Shown piece by piece: positions 63,097 through 64,000 of a stretch of DNA of 64,000 nucleotides; position 1 is the first letter of the stretch; the number at the start of each line of letters is the position of its first letter. The stretch is from the NCBI RefSeq assembly GCF_001423585.1, contig NZ_LMOP01000009.1, positions 26,771-90,770 of the forward strand, written 5' to 3'. The notes below the pieces were generated by a model. It had not been told where the DNA came from. It did not search any database and was given only the letters and a program-made list of their open reading frames with translations. The position numbers and the translations under genes were made by a program. This stretch comes from Xanthomonas sp. Leaf148. Lineage in GTDB: Bacteria > Pseudomonadota > Gammaproteobacteria > Xanthomonadales > Xanthomonadaceae.

Positions 63097-64000
63097 ATGC
63101 CAAATCCCGATAGCTCAACCATGACTCCGCGCGAAATCGTGCAGGAGCTCGACCGTCATATCGTTGGCCAGCACGACGCCAAGCGCGCGGTCGCCATTGC
63201 GCTGCGCAATCGCTGGCGGCGCATGCAGTTGCCCGAAGAACTGCGCAACGAAGTGATGCCCAAGAACATCCTGATGATCGGCCCCACCGGCGTCGGCAAA
63301 ACCGAGATCGCGCGACGTCTGGCAACCTTGGCCAACGCGCCGTTCGTCAAGGTGGAAGCCACGCGCTTTACCGAAGTGGGCTACGTCGGCAAGGACGTCG
63401 AGCAGATCATTCGCGATCTGGCCGACACCTCGGTCAAGTTGTATCGCGAGCAGGCCAAGGTGCGCGTGCGCAACCAGGCCGAAGAGCGTGCCGAAGATCG
63501 CATCCTGGATGCGCTGCTGCCGCGCCGCGCGGCCGGTATTGGCTTTGATCCGGAAGCCGCACGCAACGAGCCCTCGTCGCAAGAGAACGAAACCCGCATC
63601 AAGTTCCGCCGCATGCTGCGCAATGGCGAGTTGGACGAGCGCGAAATTGAATTGGATGTCGCGATCAACGCCAGCATGGACATCATGACCCCGCCGGGCA
63701 TGGAAGAAATGGGCCAGCAGCTGCGCCAGATGTTTTCCAATCTGGGCAGCGGCAAGTCGCAAAAGCGCAAGCTCACCATCAAGGCGGCGCGCCCGCTGCT
63801 GATCGAAGAAGAAGCCGGCAAGCTGGTCAACGAAGACGACGTGCGTGCAGCGGCGATCGAAGCCTGCGAGCAGCACGGTATCGTGTTTATCGATGAGATC
63901 GACAAGGTCGCCAAGCGTGGCGAAGCCGGCTCCAATGGCGGCGACGTGAGTCGCGAAGGCGTGCAGCGCGATCTGCTGCCGTTGGTGGAAGGTTCCAACG
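63097..64000 (+). CDS. hslU: HslU ATPase subunit, cut by window end
   Basis: The N-terminal 301 codons of Hsl[34 protein letters not shown] opens the protein; the Walker A is [16 protein letters not shown], then the pore loop GYVGKDVE, the I-domain helix region (about 110-225), and Walker [18 protein letters not shown]+ unfoldase that feeds the HslV peptidase. The reading frame is open to the window edge. I take ATG 63097 (MPNPDSS start), which agrees with the Xanthomonas form I recall; ATG 63121 is the shorter alternative. Neither has a strong ribosome binding site, so co-translation with hslV is likely. Confidence 0.95.
   Translation, partial: MPNPDSSTMTPREIVQELDRHIVGQHDAKRAVAIALRNRWRRMQLPEELRNEVMPKNILMIGPTGVGKTEIARRLATLANAPFVKVEATRFTEVGYVGKDVEQIIRDLADTSVKLYREQAKVRVRNQAEERAEDRILDALLPRRAAGIGFDPEAARNEPSSQENETRIKFRRMLRNGELDEREIELDVAINASMDIMTPPGMEEMGQQLRQMFSNLGSGKSQKRKLTIKAARPLLIEEEAGKLVNEDDVRAAAIEACEQHGIVFIDEIDKVAKRGEAGSNGGDVSREGVQRDLLPLVEGSN

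Noticed and set aside
1-64000. tRNA or rRNA genes
   Set aside because: No conserved tRNA arms (GTTCGAATC-type T-loop with matching acceptor) or rRNA motifs were seen.

Overview
The window is chromosomal DNA from a Xanthomonas species. Several genes match proteins characteristic of the genus: the endoglucanase EngXCA, OpgH (HrpM), HslV with the Xanthomonas-type N-terminus, and the gene orders algZ-algR-hemC and lptM-dapF-DUF484-xerC-hslVU. The sequence is GC-rich, and the gaps hold families of short palindromic repeats. The species cannot be fixed from the sequence alone. I saw no rRNA or tRNA genes, CRISPR array, replication origin, phage or complete IS element.

Layout. 0-11 kb: a DUF1615 lipoprotein, a membrane TPR/GGDEF cyclase, an Rrf2 regulator followed by a thioredoxin-reductase-like flavoenzyme, small exported or membrane proteins, a methyltransferase with archaeal-type motifs, an EamA transporter and periplasmic PheC. 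11-28 kb: a catalytically dead GH5 domain fused to an expansin, CorA, AIM24, an NHL-propeller/M23-like fusion, periplasmic trehalase, a DUF72 pseudogene, a GAF/degenerate-GGDEF protein, and an M16 peptidase with a duplicated tail and terminator. 28-40 kb: a GAF-PAS-GGDEF cyclase, a chemoreceptor, EngXCA divergent from a SulP transporter, another GGDEF cyclase and an M28 peptidase. 40-48 kb: OpgH, a carboxylesterase, AlgZ/AlgR, HemC, a DUF481 barrel and a WYL regulator. 48-50.7 kb: an integrase-less integron cassette array. 50.7-64 kb: a lipocalin, two S9 peptidases, an aminotransferase, DUF454, then lptM-dapF-DUF484-xerC and hslVU, cut by the window end.

How genes work together. Four c-di-GMP-type proteins (three with intact or near-intact GGDEF motifs, one degenerate) and one chemoreceptor lie within 35 kb. 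EngXCA and the expansin fusion both act on plant cell-wall cellulose. AlgZ/AlgR is a LytS/LytTR two-component pair. OpgH makes periplasmic glucans. Four large peptidases (M16, M28, two S9) all have export signals.

Most notable: (1) five minus-strand gene cassettes separated by attC sites, with no integrase, abutting the lipocalin gene so that the core site supplies its stop codon; (2) the dead-GH5/expansin fusion; (3) a 112-bp duplicated gene-tail-plus-terminator whose two hairpins differ by a compensatory base pair; (4) a ~130-bp MITE-like element in two full copies and one partial; (5) intergenic microrepeats whose unit changes partway along.
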